From: Akebia trifoliata
Taxonomy: Eukaryota > Streptophyta > Magnoliopsida > Ranunculales > Lardizabalaceae
Direction: 5' to 3'
Assembly (NCBI GenBank): GCA_017979445.1
Contig: CM030717.1
Span: forward strand, 16,107,288 to 16,171,287
DNA length: 64,000 nt
Position 1 is the stretch's first letter, and the number at the start of each line of letters is the position of its first letter. Below, piece by piece: positions 10,962 to 21,044 of this stretch. The position numbers and the translations under genes are program-made. Under the pieces are notes generated by a model, which saw only the letters and a list, made by a program, of their open reading frames with translations, was not told the origin of the DNA and searched no databases.

Positions 10962-12283
10962 GGGAGGCGTTGGGCGCCCTACCGTATGACAAACATTTTT
11001 AAGCCACCGGATATGGAGAGAATGGAGGGACGAGATTTAGTTAAACACGTTAAATCGTATAACTTATAAGTTATACAATAATTATAGCGCCACGCTTCTT
11101 GTTTCCTGTAATTAGTGCGATGTCCCTCTCTCTTTAAAATCAAAATAAACAATCAGAGAGTTTAACTCTCTCGTTTTCTCTCTCTCTTGATGCCCTTCTC
11201 TCTTACTCTCTCAAACCCGCTCACTCTCGACAGAACCCCTCTCTCTCACTCTCCCAAACCCTTTCTCTCACTCTCTTTCACTCTCAATCAATATCCGACG
11301 GCTCCATCGAACTGAAACCCTCTCGCTCTCGCAACTACTTCTTTGAAACCATCACACGAACGAACCGTTGCACTCTCGACCTCCCATGAATGTTTGCGCT
11401 GCTCCCTTGACCTCGCACGAACGGTTGCAACTCCATTTCCATATTTGTAGTTGAAAGAATTGTAAGTTATTTTTTTATTATTATTTTTTTTGGAATTTAT
11501 GAAATCAAAAACACTGTCATAGAATTATTCTGCGAAATATGTATATTTGTGATTTGATTTCCGATTTTATGAAGACAAAAAATCCAAAATTATTTATCGA
11601 TTTAATTTTTTTTGGTTCTTTATTTTTTGATTCTGATCATGTTATGATTTTAATTAATACCTATTTCAGAAAATTCAGATTTTTTATTTGGGTAGTTAAA
11701 AAAATCCTATTTGAAGTCTATTTAAAATTGGGTAACTAAAAAAATAATATTTTTTTGATGAATCGAAATCAAAGTCAAGACACCCATTTCAATCTGCCTC
11801 CCTTGGACTACCCATGTTAGGCGCTTCGAGCCCGACTTAGTTGCAGAAATTCCAAGCCTCCAATGCAATTCTGATGTTCGGGTTCTTCATTCCTGGGTCT
11901 CCAATTGCAAAAATGTAGTCTTCATCAGCAATAACTAGAGTGGTGGCCCAAAATCTAGAGATTCATAAAACATAGAACCATAGAATCCTTCATTTTCAAT
12001 TTGTGTTTATAAGAAAACTTATAAATTTTGTTTGAATTAGAACTAAACTTCTTTGAACCCACCCATGGTTCAAAACATAGATGGTTGTTGCGAACATGCG
12101 CAATATGGGGGAGATGAATTGAAATGGAGGACTTGGGAGATGAGGTTGGTGGTGATTTTATATAGATTTGCAATGTTAAATGGAAGATTGTTTAGCTTAG
12201 AATCAAAGGTAAAGGGGGTGGTGGTTGTGATATTTTAATTATAATCAACACCAAATAATGAAATCCAATCAAATATCTTTGAA
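10962..12283. repeat. MULE left terminal inverted repeat (~1.32 kb)
   Basis: Reverse complement of 21045-25540 once the 22193-25362 LTR is removed. Matching blocks include the outer GGGAGGCG end, the ACTTATAAGTTATAC palindrome, a CT/GA-rich stretch (11160-11300), and the inner part with ACATAGATGGTTGTTGCGAA. Frames inside (11539-11739, 12053-12238) are not genes. Confidence 0.85.
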
Positions 12284-12380
12284 ACCAAAAACACTATCAT
12301 AGAATTATTTTGCGAAATAAGTATATTTGTGATTTGATTTCCGATTTTATGAAGACAAAAAATCTGAAATTATTTAGGTT
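12284..12380 (+). repeat. Direct duplication of part of the MULE arm
   Basis: About 90 bp (ACACTATCATAGAATTATTT, then GATTTCCGATTTTATGAAGA) repeats 11506-11596 in direct orientation, just inside the left inverted repeat. Confidence 0.7.
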
Positions 12381-13367
12381 GGTGTGATTATGGTCTAAAT
12401 ATATTATGATCTAATCATACATTAAATGAACCAAGGAAGGAGTTTTTCCTCCTGATTCCTACCAATCTGGGACTGCTGTTAGTTTTCCACGTCCACATTA
12501 ATTTGGTAATTGAAATAAATTCAATGGGCATTGGTCGAAAATCCCCCCCTTTTTTTTTGGATTAATGTTTAAAATAAGGTTGGTGTGATTAGGCTTGTTT
12601 TCCTTTTAACTAGTAGGAAAGGGGACTTGTCCATTAGAGTTCAAGGAACATTTGCAAGGGTTTTCATGGAGTCATGGTAGTTCGGGTGTATTGCTGCGGA
12701 ATTTTCATTCTTCTACTCACATAATAACTTATCCTCTTATTCAGCTTGAATGGGAGTAAGAGATGAGGAATAAACTATAAGTCTATACTTCAAATCATCA
12801 CTTTCATCTATTTCTTTAAAACTCTGTTCCACAGGTAGGCCAATTTTCCCTTACCCATCAAAGAATAAAAAAGAAGAAGAAGACCAATTTCCCCTTTTTC
12901 CATGGATTAGAAGATGGTCATCGTCCATGGAAATCTTTCCCTTACACCTGCAACCAAACACACCTAAAATGCAGATGTATGATGTAGTTTTAACCCAGGT
13001 CCATCGAGATATAGGATTAACCTTGGTGTCCCAAATTTCAATTTTTTAAAATCATGATGTAAATATTAATTTCCATCTTTGATTGTCATCAGTTGGTGGA
13101 GTATTTGTATGAACTTAGCAGCTGGTTCTAAGAGCAGTTCTACTAATGCAAATTATTATGTTTTAGTTTTTTTTACATTGCTAAAAAAAAAGTAAATCAA
13201 TTAGATTTCTACTTTGGTTAATTTATGGATCATGTATTATTGACTTGGTAATGGTTGTTTTCTTCGTTTTTTCTCTGTTCAAGAATTCGATTGCCTCGTA
13301 TTTCTTTTTTTCTTTTCTATTTAGTTAATTTTTTCTTTTGTGAAACCAATCACAATTAGTTTTGTCA
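12381..13367. other. MULE interior, no gene recognised
   Basis: About 1 kb of AT-rich sequence. The phrase GGTTGGTGTGATTA occurs twice (about 12379 and 12579). No coding signature is seen. Confidence 0.4.
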
Positions 13368-13510
13368 GGTTAGCTATCAAAATGGGCAAGTTTTATGTTG
13401 TCTTTGTAGGGAGAAAGATCGATATATTTTTCACCAAGGAAGAATGTCACCAATACGTGGATAGATATCTATCAGCTTGTTACAAATCATTCATCTTACG
13501 AGGAAGCCAC
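13368..13510 (+). pseudogene. RNase H1 N-terminal hybrid-binding (viroplasmin-type) domain fragment
   Basis: From ATG at 13382 the frame reads MGKFYVVFVGRK, then EECHQYVDRY and ACYKSF. This matches the short domain (Pfam Caulimovirus viroplasmin / RNase H1 N-terminus) that binds RNA-DNA hybrids: the YVVFVGRK strand, the EEC turn, the conserved Val and the YKSF strand are all present. A TTTGTCAG acceptor-like site precedes it and AAG|GTACTT could be a donor, so it looks like one exon. No RNase H catalytic domain follows. It lies inside the MULE, so capture of a host exon is a good explanation. The domain alone does not tell which gene it came from. Confidence 0.65.
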
Positions 13511-13572
13511 AAGGTACTTTATCAAAGATATGCATAATCGTGATATAGTTGAAGAAAATTTCATGAAGTAGA

Positions 13573-15065
13573 TGTTAGTATCATGTTTTGTCAATTCCAA
13601 GATTAGTCGTATGTTGTCATGTTGTAACCATTGGAAGATATTATTCAAAATAAACGAAGAGTAATCAGCATCCATTACATCAAGGACAAGGGACATCTTC
13701 ACCCGTGGAGTATCAGAACAAGTTATTATCGAAGCATCTTGTAAGTATTCTATGGTCATCCCAAAACCAGCTCTATCTCAAGGAAAACAGAAGCTGTCGG
13801 CAGGAGTAAAGGATCCACCGTCAGCCACAGACAGAACAAAATGAGAAAACATTTATCGATGGTAAAAGCTTAGACTTGTCGGTTCCACCGACAGAATAGT
13901 CGTCGGTTCCACTGATGAACAACTTATCGGTCCCACCGACATCCGTTGACAGAATAAAATGGGAAAACATTTATCGCTGGCAGAAGCTTAGATAGGTCGG
14001 TTCCACCGATAGAATAGTCATCGATTCCATCGACATCCACCGTCAGAACAAAATGAAAAAACATCTATCTGTGGCAGAAGCATGGTTCTGCCGGTTCTAC
14101 CGTTATAATGCTCATCGGTCCCACCGATGACTCTTGGAGGTTTCACCGACAGTGCTTCCGATAGTGTTCAACAGTAAGATTTTCGACCGTTAAGTTTGGT
14201 TGGTGCCACCGACAGGAAGCCGTTGAGAATAGTTTCTATAAATCAGAAGCTCTAGGCTTCATTATTTTTTTCTATCAACAACTTCTGAGTTAAGCCCAAG
14301 CAAATAAGTACATTTCAAAAGGCTTAACAAAGTAAGAAGAATTGTTAGGTAAAGTCGGAACCATGCACATCAAGCTACTTCATCTGAGTTGATCAAGCTT
14401 CACTTACTTCATCCTTTAAGCAGTTACATTCTAACATTAAGCTAGGCGATGAGCCAAAGATGAAAGAAGTAGTGAAGAACCAAAGAATAACAAACTCACC
14501 TCATTTATCATAATTGTGAGTTTGTTTGTTTTGTTTTAATTTCAAAATACTCTTGTAATAGTTTACTTGATTTCCTCTTCAAAATCAAGCATCTGATTGA
14601 GTTGCGGACTCAAGATGAGTGATAAAGGTTGCTGAGTTCCCGAACCATAAAACTCAGATATTTTGAGTGGATGTGGCTCACTCAATCTTAAGATTGTAGA
14701 ATTAACCCGGGAAAAATTCTATGTGCGGTTTAAGGTGAACCAAAAACCTCAGTTTTAGTAAACACCGAAGAATCATCGATTGAGGTTCTCTTGGGAGTGG
14801 ATGTAGGCACAGTTGCTGAATCACTATAAATTACATGTCTTGTGCTTCTCTTTAATTTTCTTATCTTCATGCAAATCTGAATGTATATCATGATTGATAA
14901 TTGCTTGCATAAATCTTTTGTTCCATGAATGATTTGGTGAATGCTTCAATAGAAAGAATTCATTAAAAATTCAGTCACACTTAAGTGTTCACATTTAGAA
15001 TAATTTTTAATTAGTCCTATTCACCCCTCCTCTAGGTCTATACATTGTCAAAGCCTGTAATTTCA
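13573..15065 (+). mobile_element. Putative solo LTR, Copia-type, TSD GTAGA
   Basis: A TGTTAGTATC start and GTAATTTCA end lie between copies of GTAGA (13568-13572 and 15066-15070). Near the right end CCTATTCACCCCTCCTCTAG is a phrase I know from the ends of plant Copia LTRs. The middle (13790-14220) has repeated TCGGTTCCACCGACAG words. No PBS, coding domain or second LTR is seen. The boundaries are inferred from the TSD and are less certain than those of the other solo LTRs. Confidence 0.55.
13834..14067 (+). repeat. ~115-bp tandem units with TCGGT..ACCGA palindromes
   Basis: Two adjacent units share AGAACAAAATGAGAAAACAT, TTATCG(A/C)TGG and AGAAGCTTAGA, then palindromic CGGTTCCACCGA motifs. 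A partial third copy follows to about 14110. This lies within the putative Copia LTR. Confidence 0.65.
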
Positions 15066-15070
15066 GTAGA

Positions 15071-16351
15071 GAATCAATTCCATGACTTGAAGCAATAATT
15101 TGATGTAGTGAAGCATGTGGAGTTGAAGAAAAAATTCAATGTATTCAATAGATTGCATGTAATTTGTATAATTATTTTCATATTGTCTTTGATCATGGGT
15201 CTATATTTTCTTTGAACTTAGTAGTTTTTAAGGGAATAATTGATTGTGGATCTTAATGAGTGAATGTATATTGTATTACCTTTAGCCTATTTTATTAAGT
15301 TGGACTTGATCTTGCTAAGCTCTTTTCTATTTTTAAACTTGATTAGAAGATCTATTTTAAACCAAAAGTTAGGCATAAATGAGCTGAACCACTGAATATG
15401 GTAACAATGTTACTTTTCAATCTCAATACTACATATTCCTCAACAAGGCATTGTGCTTTAAGGTTGTTTATGATTTCTTATTGCATATGAATGCCAGTGT
15501 CATGGCAGCCATTGTTATTTTCTTTCCATCAAATACTTGTGTTTATCAAGTATTTTAGTTAGCATTTGTTCTATCAGAAAACTCTGCTTGTATAAAGAAA
15601 AATTTTGATCATTCATTTCATTCAACAGAAGATTTAGTTTTGTACAGAATTGAATGGAGGAAGAGACATGTTCCTGCCACTTCTTTATCTAGAATCGGGT
15701 ATTCTTTGTTTTTGAAAAATAGTTTGCTTGAAAAATTATTTGTGGAATAGATGTTTTCCCTTCTGTCAAACTTGCTGTAATGTCATTTCATTGATATGGA
15801 AACTCTTGAGGCATCGATTGCCTCTTTGAGAGGTAAAATCTCCTAAAATACATATTCCCAAAGCTTTCTTACCTTAATTTACAAAATCTCTAAGAAAGAA
15901 TTATGACCTGCCTAATGGTCCCCTTGGATGTAGCCTTGTCAATGTAGAAAATAATATTTCATCTCTTGACACTTTTTATTTTTTATTTTTCAGGTTTGTA
16001 ACACTTGTAGTAAATGAATTACAGAGGTTCCTATAAAGAAAATCAGTGAAGAGTTTGTTTAACTTCTTGGAATTCTCTCCTCATCATGAACAACATTAAA
16101 AAAGAATGATGGAGCAAAGATTTAAGATTTAAGATGACAGAGAATGATGGAGCAAAGATGGATATTAAAGAACCAGTTTGGCATCATGCCAAGGTTAACA
16201 TCTCGGTTATCCCCTTACTTAGACAATTAATAGAGAAGTTGCAACAAAAGGCAGAGAATCTCCATATGATATTTTATTGAGAGGCCCTTATATTTTAGAA
16301 CAAACTGTTGAATGATAAATCTGTATCATTCTGAATCATAGTTGAAATTAT
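15071..16351. other. MULE interior, no gene recognised
   Basis: About 1.3 kb of AT-rich DNA without a convincing coding frame. A small direct repeat (AATGATGGAGCAAAGAT) occurs at about 16105 and 16143. Confidence 0.4.
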
Positions 16352-16500
16352 AACAAATTTTCGTCATGTGCCACACTACGATTCGATAATTGCTTCTCAA
16401 CTCCTTCAGATGACGGGCCTCCTTCAGAACTTGGATAACAAATCTCTGTCACCTCATCCATTACAGAGATAGTGCAATATCTAACCGCATGATCGGCCCA
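16352..16500 (-). pseudogene. Unidentified coding-like fragment
   Basis: The minus strand stays open from 16500 to a stop near 16352 and reads as ordinary protein (VMDEVTEICYPSSEGGPSSE, then GVEKQLSNRS), in clear contrast to the AT-rich noise around it. It lies on the same strand as the GH9 and SnRK2 fragments just upstream, so it may be another captured exon. I do not recognise the family, and no splice sites are clear. Confidence 0.3.
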
Positions 16501-16734
16501 ATTAATGAAATAGCATATTCAATTTAGTGAAACTATCATGAGGCACATACAATAAGTAACTCTAGATTATTAGAAAAAATATAATTTAATCCAATAAGAA
16601 ATATTTCTTGAGCTGACATCTAGTATTGCTTGACAAGGGCTAATGCCAAGGATGACTAGCTAATCATGGAGAGATTGAACCTTGAACCAAAAAAGGGGGA
16701 ATATATATATTGACGATGAGAGAAATCATTTTAC

Positions 16735-16945
16735 ACTGATAGCTCTTCTAATGAGAAGCTTAGAGTAAGAAGGGTCAGATTTTCTGAACACTAAAGAAGC
16801 GGTAGCCAGAGCAGTAAAAGTTTCAGCAGCTACATCAAAACCAATGGTATTTTTTTCAATCTTGAACATAGATCTTGTTATATCTTCAGGCCTCTCCCAA
16901 CAAGCATGGTCTTTATTAGCATCTCTGACTTGAAACCCAAACTCA
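16735..16945 (-). pseudogene. GH9 endo-1,4-beta-glucanase exon fragment (captured)
   Basis: The minus strand reads DANKDHACWERPEDI, then DVAAETFTALATASLVFRKS and DPSYSKLLIRRAI. These are hallmarks of plant glycosyl hydrolase family 9, which cuts beta-1,4-glucans in cell-wall synthesis and loosening: the CWERPED stretch and the DVAAETAAALAAASLVF helix. About four residues after PED are missing compared with the usual MDTPR stretch, so it is degraded. A CAG acceptor-like site at about 16929 fits a true exon start. No other GH9 exon is visible, and the fragment sits inside the MULE 150 bp from the SnRK2 exon. Host-gene capture is therefore likely. Confidence 0.75.
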
Positions 16946-17092
16946 AGTGCTCAAATAAGGGAAATAGGGTAAGTTGAGATAACCCAACTTATCTCACTTT
17001 TAAAAATTCTATCAACCTAAACTCCTACAAATACTGATAAGAAAAACATATTTGAAGAAACGGTGGAATACAAGAAAATTTGAACCTTTTAC

Positions 17093-17167
17093 CTCCTTGA
17101 ACTGAACAATGTTCGGATGCCTCAAAGACTTATGGTTGATGATTTCCCTCTGAACTTTCACATGAAT
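17093..17167 (-). pseudogene. SnRK2 protein kinase exon fragment (captured)
   Basis: A 25-codon minus-strand segment, VKVQREIINHKSLRHPNIVQ then FKE, is bounded by CAG before and GTAAAA after, that is, clean splice acceptor and donor sites. It corresponds to the part of the kinase N-lobe (alpha-C helix, including the conserved REI Glu) that forms one small exon in plant SnRK2 kinases of the abscisic acid and osmotic stress pathway. The glycine-rich loop and catalytic loop exons are absent on both sides. It is therefore an isolated exon carried with its splice sites, again inside the MULE. Confidence 0.75.
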
Positions 17168-18559
17168 CTGGGAAAAAAAGAAAAATAACCAACATTGATG
17201 ACAATACCCAAAAATGGACCATGCCATTACCATGCAAAGTTAAATTAGCTAAAGGAAAGACCAAGACTGAACTTACACCAGAACCAAAAAAAATCAAAAT
17301 CAATAACAAATTAAAATCTGAACTCCAAGCCTAAGTATACAGTCCCCAAAAACTACAGTGATGAGAAAGATACAAATGTAACAAGTTTATACTTTATATA
17401 ACAGAACATAGAATGCAAACCAAATCCAAAACTGAAATTGAACCCAAAATCCAAGCTTCATAAATGAATTAATAAGCAAACAAAAAAAAATGATTTCACT
17501 TGAATAATAACAAATACAAGAAGATCAAAAAAATAACAAAAGAGCACAACATTAAAACAGAATATGACAAATAAATCTGTACTTAAACAAACCCAATTCA
17601 AAACACCCTTACCCTCTACCAAAAAATGAAGAAAAGATACAATTTTTTCCTTTAAAAAAGAAAAAAGAAAAAGGAAGACCCATTTAAGTAAGCCAATAAA
17701 TAGATAAAACTCATTAAAAAAAAAAAAGAGAAGCACGAAAAATAATCTGTTGCACCTATATGTCCAAATCAAACCAATAAAAAAAAGTTCAAATCAGAAG
17801 ACCATGATGCAATACTTATAGCATACGTGAAAGACCATGATGCAATACTTATAGCATACGTGAAAGACCATGATGCAATACTTATTAAGATGTCGACAAA
17901 ATAATCTAGAATTCCTGCATAAACATTAATTTTATAATACAAAAACAATCTAGAACCACAAAACAGGATCACCAAGCCCATAATGGAAAATCTCCATTTT
18001 AGCCAACTATGTGACTTACCAAAAACCCACGACTACAATCCTAATAGATCCATTTTCAACAAAGCATGATCATGATCTGATACTCCAATACGCCAATACA
18101 TTCCAAAATGGGAAATCTCCATTTTAGTGAAATATATAACATAATAAAACCCCAACACCTAGAACCCGAAAAAGTGAAAAAAAAAATCCCAAAACTATTC
18201 AACGTCCAAAACCAACAACACCCAAGTCCCTAGTTACTTTACTTTGCTAAAACTCATAAATTTATATTACCACTAAAAAATATGAAACAAGAGCAAATAA
18301 GTATAGATTTAATGCAATATCAAGGTTCAATGATTTCAAACATTGAATATCATCATTATCTTAAATACTTTAAGAGATGAAGTACTCGTCCAAGTGTCTA
18401 ACTCAATGGAGATGCCTCATGATCGCTTTCATGTCCTGACCCAATTCTTGAATATCATCATTACCTATTAAAAATGAAAAATTATAAATAAGAATGTACA
18501 ATAAAAATAAATGTTTTAAAGTGATATTTTTTCTTACAAAGATAATTTCATTTACCTTG
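17168..18559. other. MULE interior, A-rich, no gene recognised
   Basis: A-rich plus strand (T-rich minus strand). The hydrophobic minus-strand frame at 17458-17772 is low-complexity F/L/V sequence from T-runs, not a membrane protein I can support. A 33-bp tandem repeat lies at 17799-17884. Confidence 0.4.
17799..17884. repeat. 33-bp tandem repeat, ~2.6 copies
   Basis: The unit AGACCATGATGCAATACTTA plus TAGCATACGTGAA is repeated almost exactly. Confidence 0.85.
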
Positions 18560-20863
18560 GGTTGTAAAACATGTCTGTTTTTTATATGGATGTATAAGAC
18601 ATAATCGTTTGTCGTGTTCGAATGCTTTACATGATGCACACTTTCATTTTTTCTTTTGTTGACTCAACTCGATACTACTTTTTCATCTACCTGTACATTC
18701 AACCTTTCCTTTGCTCTTCTCATCTTTCTTCCTACCCTTTGTTTGCGAGACATTCAGGTCCAAAAGTAACAATTGTGATGCATCAACTATAACTGGGGAT
18801 ACATCAACTACAACTTCATGTTCTAACATTTCATCGCATCAAATTTCAGAAAGTTTTTTGGATAGTTCATTTAAGGTATTCGTGAAGATTTCGTATCTTT
18901 TGATTGAAGTTAATGCAAAACTAACCAATGTAGTAGCTTGTTGACACATATTGCCAAATCTCAATGCAATTGGCGGTTCTTTCCCATCGATCATTACTTC
19001 TGAATCCATCACCCTAAATTTGTTTGTCCCTTTCCTCCATCTTCCAAGAATGAAGTGTGACGGTATACTATCAATGTCTAGACGGAAAAATACTTTTAGA
19101 AAATGTCGACATATTATTCCAATGAACTCAAATTTCTTACATTCATATGCACCCTCGTAAGTATCCAAATTTAACTTCAACACAAACTCCTCGGACTTAC
19201 CAAACTTAGTTGTCATTCGATACGTATGAAATCCATCATCGATTCCCATTTCTTCAACTTTAAGTCGATTCACTTGGAGTCATTTTTCCCTGAGTTTCTC
19301 AAACATATTTTTAGTATACACTGTCGCAGCATGTTTGAGAAGTAAATCGTCATTCTTCACACATCGAAACTTGTGTTCTGATTTAAAATCTTCATCGATC
19401 TCATTTGTAACAAATTTTTTCAATGCTTACTCATACTTGACTACAAATTCTCTTATATTTGTCTTCTATGTAACGAACCCATTAAAGAATGTATTAATGC
19501 TCTCACTACGACTAGTAGTATTCATGATAGGAAAAATAATCCTGATTATATATAGGCACCCAAGACTCACACAAATCAAATAATTGTTCAAGCCATTCAT
19601 TTCCTTCCAATCCATGCTCTAAAATCAAATTCTTCCAATTCTTTTCAAACTCTTTCCCGTGTATGTCGACCAAATACACCTCTCCAATTTACTTTTGAAA
19701 TCACAAGATTCAAAGTATTTATAAGCCAACTTCTCAAGAAACTTTTTCATGATGTGCCAAATGCAAAGGCGACAACGTGTGTTGGGAAAAACTTTGGCAA
19801 TCTCATTCCTCATTGCCAAATCCTGGTCGGTGATCATTGATATTGGATGACGTCCTCCCAAAGCCTTGAGCCAACTCTCAAATAATCATAAGAAAGTCAC
19901 CTCTGTTTCATCTTGTAGAAGAATACACCCAAATTGTATAGACTAAAAGTGGTGATTTACTCCAGTAAATGGAGCGAATGGCATATCATATTTGTTTGTT
20001 CGATAAGTCATGTCGAATGTCACCACATCACCAAAATATTCGTATGATAATCTAAACCTTGCATCCACCCAAAAGAAATTCGTTGTCCTCATCTGATCAT
20101 CGCATTATATTGCAAAAAAGAATTGTGGATTTTCAACTTATTTTGTTATGAAGTAATTCAATACTGACTGTACATCTCTTACCTCCAATTTCCTATGCCT
20201 AACATTCCTCAAGTGATTGTAACAGTCCCTACCATCAAAGCCAATTAGATCTCTGCCAAAAATAGTTGGCACTTTAGTGATTTGAATATTTTATCTTCTG
20301 AATGTTTCCACTAGATCCTTAACTACTGTAGGCATACAACGGTTTGATCTCATCCTCATTCTCTTTGATGGTGTGACTACCTTGTGATTATGGCAATCGT
20401 CGAAAATAGACACTTTTCATTTTGCGGTCTATTTGTTATCGTGTGTAACATGCATCATAGCCTTACAGTCACATTTAACAATTGAAGAACCTATTCTGAT
20501 TATCTTATTTGTTTTTTCATTCACAATTGTTGCTTCAACATCTTTTTCTTTTGCCTTATATTTACCTTGATATGTGCAAACATATGTCATTCTAGTTATC
20601 TCATTTGAACCTCGTCGATACTTAGAAGTTGTTTGAACATGAATGGAAAATCCTTCTTGATGCCCATAATCTTCATAATACTTTTTGACTTCTTCAATTG
20701 AATTGAAGATTATCCCCACATATAGAACATTCAACTTCTCAACATTTTTTGTAGGACTCTCGCAATCAATACGTTCTCCACTATCCACTTGAATTTTCGA
20801 TGAAGATCCCATAGTTTTACCAATAGTCGTTTCCCTACACTTTTCAACACCAATCGTATCCAT
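18560..20863 (-). pseudogene. FAR1/FRS-like MULE transposase, decayed
   Basis: Domains occur in the expected order on the minus strand. A FAR1-type DNA-binding zinc finger comes first (20863-20429: NSIEEVKKYYEDYGHQEGFS, then a Cys-rich part). The DDE core follows (about 20110-19440) with FGDVVTFDMTYRTNKYDMPF, ISMITDQDLAMRNEIAKVFP, CRLCIWHIMKK and SRSESINTFF. These contain the Asp, Asp and Glu positions expected for catalysis. Next is a SWIM zinc finger (ECKKFEFIGIICRHFLKVF, about 19140). The C-terminal knuckle is CASCKAFEHDKRLC (18595-18636). FAR1 relatives are either domesticated transcription factors or, as here, MULE transposases; the flanking TIRs favour the latter. Several in-frame stops show it is dead. 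Confidence 0.85.
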
Positions 20864-21044
20864 AAAATATTTTCATTGATACATTAAATCACAATCAATG
20901 CATTAAAGGAAGATTCTTCTTAGTGATAATTACTCTTTGTCAGAATGAAATCCATGATACCAAATATTTGATAGCCCATTAGACAGGCCATAGGGCAGAC
21001 TATTGGATATCTAAAATCCGTTATAAATCGTTCAAAATTCTTGT

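Noticed and set aside
13368..13510. Viroplasmin-type domain as evidence of an integrated plant pararetrovirus
   Set aside because: The domain is also the N-terminus of cellular RNase H1, and no other viral gene is present.
17458..17772. 104-codon minus-strand frame that looks like a multi-pass membrane protein
   Set aside because: It is translated T-runs (Phe/Leu/Val) with no conserved motif or start context; low complexity explains it.
19335..19583. Plus-strand ORF in the MULE
   Set aside because: It is the antisense shadow of the transposase pseudogene.
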